Assembly: GCA_051650305.1 (NCBI GenBank)
Contig: JBOFIT010000252.1
Coordinates: forward strand, 1 to 35,567
From: JBOFDK01 sp051650305
Lineage (GTDB): Bacteria > Bacillota > Clostridia > Lachnospirales > Cellulosilyticaceae
Length of the DNA: 35,567 bases
Direction: 5' to 3'
Within the stretch, counting starts at the first letter, position 1. Every line of letters begins with the position of its first letter. The notes beneath the pieces were generated by a model that saw only the letters and a program-made list of their open reading frames with translations, was not told the DNA's origin and made no database searches. Shown here in pieces: positions 32,530-35,567 of the stretch. Both the position numbers and the translations under genes were made by a program.

Positions 32530-33510
32530 TTATCTTGTACGAATACGTGGATCGAGTACTGAGTACATAATCTCAGCTAAGATATTTGCAACTACTACTG
32601 CTATTGTAATCATTAAGAATAAACCTTGCATTAATGTGTAGTCACGTGTTGCAATTGCTTGATTTAAGTAGAACCCAATACCTGGGTAAGCAAATAAGTT
32701 TTCCACAAGTGGAGAACCACCGAATAACATACCAAAGCTGATTGTTAAGCTTGTTACAAGTGGTAAAATCGCATTTCTACCTACATATTTTGTACGAATT
32801 CTTCTTTCTGAAAGTCCACGTGCACGTGCTGCCATGATGTAGTCTTCACCAAGTACACTTACTGAGCTACCTTTCATAGCAAGCGCCCAACCACCCATAC
32901 CTGTTACTACATAAGTAAGTACTGGTAAACATGCATGGTAAAGTACACTTCCGATAAATTCTAAGTTCATTCCTACTTCTACCATCGCGCCGTATGCTCC
33001 ACGTCCTGGGAACCAACGTAACTTTGTCGCTAAGAAAAGAACTAATAAGAAACCAACGATATAATCTGGTAATGATCCTGAGATTGATGCATATGCGGAG
33101 ACAATCGGATCCACAATGGTATTTCTTTTTAAAGAAACAAACATTCCTATTAATACCCCCAACGTGAAGGCTATTCCTATTGATACCGTTAAGATAAACA
33201 ACGTCCATGGTAATGCACTAGCTATAATTTGTGTTACAGGTCTTTTTGAAGTGATTGATATCCCTAAATCCCCTGTTACTAACTTTCCTATGTAACCAAC
33301 ATATTGTTCAATGACTGGTTTATCTGGATCATAGTTAAGCATCGCTTTAGCCTTTTCATAAGACTCTTTATAATCCATACCTTGTTGAAGCATTCCCATC
33401 GCCATACTTTCTACTGGATCACCAGGCATTGCTCTAATTACAAAGAAAGTAATAGATGTAGCAAATAAAATTGTTACTAGAACTGTTATAATTTTTTTAA
33501 CCCAATTCAT
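32530..33510 (-). CDS. Opp/Dpp-type ABC transporter permease (OppB-like)
   Basis: 326-aa inner-membrane permease. The N-terminal helix IITVLVTILFATSITFFVIR is followed by the OppB hallmark RAMPGDPVE. The EAA loop is DYIMAARARGLSERRIRTKY, and the C-terminus ends in YSVLDPRIRTR as in OppB. First gene of the operon; AGGAGG lies 8 nt before the ATG. The long structured leader and a strong promoter lie upstream, and the solute-binding protein gene is divergent. Confidence 0.95.
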   Translation of the reverse strand: MNWVKKIITVLVTILFATSITFFVIRAMPGDPVESMAMGMLQQGMDYKESYEKAKAMLNYDPDKPVIEQYVGYIGKLVTGDLGISITSKRPVTQIIASALPWTLFILTVSIGIAFTLGVLIGMFVSLKRNTIVDPIVSAYASISGSLPDYIVGFLLVLFLATKLRWFPGRGAYGAMVEVGMNLEFIGSVLYHACLPVLTYVVTGMGGWALAMKGSSVSVLGEDYIMAARARGLSERRIRTKYVGRNAILPLVTSLTISFGMLFGGSPLVENLFAYPGIGFYLNQAIATRDYTLMQGLFLMITIAVVVANILAEIMYSVLDPRIRTR

Positions 33511-33580
33511 GTCAATTTCCTCCTATCAATAAGCTAACAGTTATTTTTTAACGTCTAAAGTCACTTTTCACTTCATTAGA

Positions 33581-33667
33581 TGTATTGCATTGTTATGTTT
33601 GATATAGCATTTCAGAGAACCGTCCTCCTCCCAGTTGCATCAATCCTTTTCTCTGAAGTACAATACA
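33581..33667 (-). promoter_or_regulatory. Structured leader of the opp-type operon (candidate cis-regulatory RNA)
   Basis: In a predicted 195-nt leader, an outer stem TGTATTG (33667-33661) / CAATACA (33587-33581) encloses an inner stem TTCAGAGAA (33657-33649) / TTCTCTGAA (33619-33611). The inner loop is purine-rich (GGGAGGAGGACGG). A 15-codon reading frame MQLGGGRFSEMLYQT (33640-33593) overlaps it, preceded by AAGGA. The element matches no riboswitch consensus I know. Function is inferred only. Confidence 0.5.
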
Positions 33668-33712
33668 GTGTTCATGAGAGCTGCGAGCTACTTTGTTATG
33701 TTTTATACTATA

Positions 33713-33741
33713 TTTATAACATATATTATGTAGCCTGTAAA
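33713..33741 (-). promoter_or_regulatory. Promoter of the opp-type transporter operon
   Basis: TTTACA (33741-33736), 17-nt spacer, TATAAA (33718-33713) on the minus strand; predicted start near 33706, leaving a leader of about 195 nt. TTGTTATGT copies sit at 33693-33701 (start region) and 33590-33598 (leader). Confidence 0.72.
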
Positions 33742-33865
33742 CATTTTTAATAAAAATAGTATGTATATCTATGTATTTCTTCTATGTTTTTAGGCACTTT
33801 TTTATAAATAGCCTTTTTTATTGAGTAAAGTATATAATTTTTTTGTGCTATTTTTTTAAAACCTG

Positions 33866-33894
33866 TTGACTTTTACCCTATATAATTATACTAT
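33866..33894 (+). promoter_or_regulatory. Promoter of the solute-binding protein gene
   Basis: TTGACT (33866-33871), 17-nt spacer, TACTAT (33889-33894); TATAAA at 33892-33897 is an alternative -10. The leader would be about 160 nt and contains the 12-bp direct repeats. Confidence 0.65.
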
Positions 33895-33930
33895 AAATAC
33901 ACAAGGCAGCAAATGTACTATCAAATATAT

Positions 33931-33964
33931 CATTTGTATTGTGTGTTTGTTCCATTTGTATTGT
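33931..33964 (+). repeat. Two 12-bp direct repeats 22 bp apart
   Basis: CATTTGTATTGT occurs at 33931-33942 and 33953-33964, so the copies sit on the same helix face two turns apart. An inverted CAAATG half-site lies at 33910-33915. ATTTGTA resembles AraR-type half-sites (ATTTGTAC), which would suit the GntR/LacI-type regulator nearby; this link is inferred. Confidence 0.55.
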
Positions 33965-34060
33965 TCTTTATATAACTATACATAAGACAATTTTGTTTTT
34001 TCTTCTTTATATAAGGAACTTCAAAAAAATCTAAAATTTACTACTTACGGAGGAATGACT

Positions 34061-35567
34061 ATGAATTTCAAAAAACTTGCATCACTCGTTTTAGCGACAA
34101 GTTTAGCATTAGGTGCATTTACTGGCTGTGCGAGCGGAAGCGGAAGCACTACTTCACCTGATGGAACTGTAAAGGTAGACAAAAAAAGTCCTTACTACAA
34201 AGCTGCTGAAGCAAAAATCTTCAGAGTAGCTGGTGGATACGAGCCACCTGAAACTGCTCACGCAAACGTTTGGGCTTCTGGAAACGTAGCAAACATCGGT
34301 GACTTCGCTCACGAGAAACTTTTCGACTACATCCCACTTCCAGAACAAACATACATGCCAGTACTTGGTGAATCATTCTCTCAAGAAGGCAATGTTATTA
34401 CTATTAAATTAAGAGAAGGTGTAACTTGGAATGACGGTACACCATTCACAAGTCAAGACGTTATCACTACTTTCAACTTAGGTTTCATCGGTGGTTGGAT
34501 CGTATGGGATCACCTTGAATCTATCGAAGCTACTGACGATTACACAGTAGTTGCTACATTAAAAGCACCAAACGCAATCACAACACAATTAGTAACAAAC
34601 GTTGTTATCAACTCTCCTTACCACATCTACAAAGAGTGGGCTGATCAAGCTGCTGAAGTTGTAGCTAACAGAAAACCTGGTACAGATGGTGCGAAATACG
34701 ACCAAGCGACAAACGACGCTGTATCTAAAGTACGTGATAGCTTACACGCTTACAAACCAGATGTAAAAGAACTTGTAGGTACAGGTCCATTCGTTCTTTC
34801 AAACATTACTACTTCTGAAGCTGTAATGAAGAAGAATGACAAGTACTGGAACTTAGACAACATCGCAATGGACGAAGTACGTCTCGTTCGTACAACAAGT
34901 CTTGAGTCTCAAATGAACTTAATCATGTCTCAAGGTTTCGATATGGAAAACTTAGGTTTATCTCCAGACGTTCATACTCAAGTTGTTAAAGATAACCCAG
35001 GTATGCGTATCATTCTTGGTGCTGACCTTGGTCAACCATCATTACAATTCAACATGAAGATCGCTCCAATGGATAACAAACTTGTTCGTCAAGCTGTTCA
35101 CCATGTAATCAACCGTGAAGCTTTACTTTTAATCGCAGAGCCAGGTTCTGAGCCAGCTGACTTAACATCTTCTGGTATGATTCCAGCGATGCGTGACGGG
35201 TTCTTATCAAAAGAATTCCAAGATTCATTAATCGTATACAACAACGATACAGCTAAAGCTGAAGAATTACTTACACAAGCTGGTTGGGCTAGAAACAATG
35301 ATGGTATCTGGGCTGATGAAACTGGTAAAGTTGTAGAATTAGAATTCGCTACTGCAAGTTCATTCCCTACATTCTTCCTTTGTGCAGATGCTATCGTTAA
35401 CCAATTAAACGAATTCGGTCTTAAAACACAACTTAAATCTATGGAATCTAGTGCTTACTGGAAATACTTACAAGAGCAAGGTTCTATGATGTCTATCTCT
35501 ATGCGTCCAGGTTCTCCTAACTACGGTGAGCCATGGGAAATCTACCGTTCATTCTTCATCGATGGTG
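34061..35567 (+). CDS. Family 5 solute-binding lipoprotein of Opp-type transporter (3' end outside window)
   Basis: First 502 codons of an extracellular lipoprotein (OppA/DppA-like, SBP_bac_5), typically 530-620 aa. The signal peptide MNFKKLASLVLATSLALGAF is followed by the lipobox Cys C23 (FTGC) and a Ser/Gly linker. Family motifs are VITIKLREGVTWNDGTPFTS (residues 111-130), VGTGPFVLS and VRQAVHHVINREAL. GGAGG lies 7 nt before the ATG. Codon use strongly favours C-ending Asn, Tyr, Phe, Asp and His codons, unlike the permease genes, which suggests high expression. It is divergent from the permease/ATPase operon and most likely serves it. Peptide or oligosaccharide specificity cannot be read from motifs. 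Confidence 0.95.
   Translation, partial: MNFKKLASLVLATSLALGAFTGCASGSGSTTSPDGTVKVDKKSPYYKAAEAKIFRVAGGYEPPETAHANVWASGNVANIGDFAHEKLFDYIPLPEQTYMPVLGESFSQEGNVITIKLREGVTWNDGTPFTSQDVITTFNLGFIGGWIVWDHLESIEATDDYTVVATLKAPNAITTQLVTNVVINSPYHIYKEWADQAAEVVANRKPGTDGAKYDQATNDAVSKVRDSLHAYKPDVKELVGTGPFVLSNITTSEAVMKKNDKYWNLDNIAMDEVRLVRTTSLESQMNLIMSQGFDMENLGLSPDVHTQVVKDNPGMRIILGADLGQPSLQFNMKIAPMDNKLVRQAVHHVINREALLLIAEPGSEPADLTSSGMIPAMRDGFLSKEFQDSLIVYNNDTAKAEELLTQAGWARNNDGIWADETGKVVELEFATASSFPTFFLCADAIVNQLNEFGLKTQLKSMESSAYWKYLQEQGSMMSISMRPGSPNYGEPWEIYRSFFIDG

Noticed and set aside
34154..34348. Minus-strand 64-aa frame inside the solute-binding protein gene
   Set aside because: It is a shadow of strongly coding plus-strand sequence with a clear lipoprotein signal and family motifs.
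1..35567. Mobile element, prophage, toxin-antitoxin or defence island
   Set aside because: No transposase, integrase, phage structural, restriction or toxin-like genes were seen, and terminators and operons are orderly throughout.

Overview
The window looks like chromosome of an anaerobic, fermentative, low-GC Firmicute of the class Clostridia, most likely a polysaccharide-using Lachnospirales/Cellulosilyticum-type organism. This is an inference from several signs: strong AGGAGG ribosome-binding sites, sigma-A promoters, a glmS ribozyme, an [FeFe]-hydrogenase-like sensor, a PduL phosphotransacylase, a GH38 alpha-mannosidase and an Opp-type ABC transporter. I saw no rRNA, tRNA, CRISPR array, prophage or insertion sequence. 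Most genes lie on the minus strand in short operons separated by clear hairpin terminators.

Layout from left to right. (1) Positions 1-1641 hold glmS (3' end outside the window) with its promoter and a 5' glmS ribozyme. (2) Positions 1716-4833 are a three-gene cluster: a thioredoxin-like [2Fe-2S] protein, an H-cluster-containing PAS protein and a SpoIIE/PP2C phosphatase. This is a putative sensory-hydrogenase signalling module. (3) Positions 4888-6377 are a MATE exporter with a long leader hairpin. (4) Positions 6382-7521 hold a secreted protein with nine 36-bp Pro/Lys/Glu repeats and a divergent 64-aa zinc-ribbon protein. (5) Positions 7570-11226 are an envelope operon of unknown role: small membrane protein, TcaA-like protein, GerMN-like protein and transglutaminase-like protein. 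(6) Positions 11359-15800 are a MacAB-TolC-like tripartite export operon in an apparently Gram-positive genome. (7) Positions 16172-18781 hold threonine ammonia-lyase, a small membrane protein and PduL. (8) Positions 18918-23584 hold mannose-6-phosphate isomerase with a eukaryotic-type hexokinase, then an M42 aminopeptidase with a Cys/Met-metabolism PLP enzyme. (9) Positions 23963-29300 hold a YitT-family membrane protein, a GH38 alpha-mannosidase and an AraR-like GntR/LacI hybrid regulator. (10) Positions 29443-35567 are an Opp-type ABC transporter operon with a divergent solute-binding lipoprotein cut by the window end.

How the genes may work together: the Opp-type transporter, alpha-mannosidase, sugar-responsive regulator, hexokinase and mannose-6-phosphate isomerase could form a route from imported mannosides to fructose-6-phosphate, which GlmS also consumes. 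That link rests on position and enzyme logic only. The parts I think deserve most attention are the structured ~195-nt opp leader, the hydrogenase-sensor/phosphatase cluster, the transglutaminase-containing envelope operon, and a 9-base motif (TTGTTATGT) that recurs in three intergenic regions.
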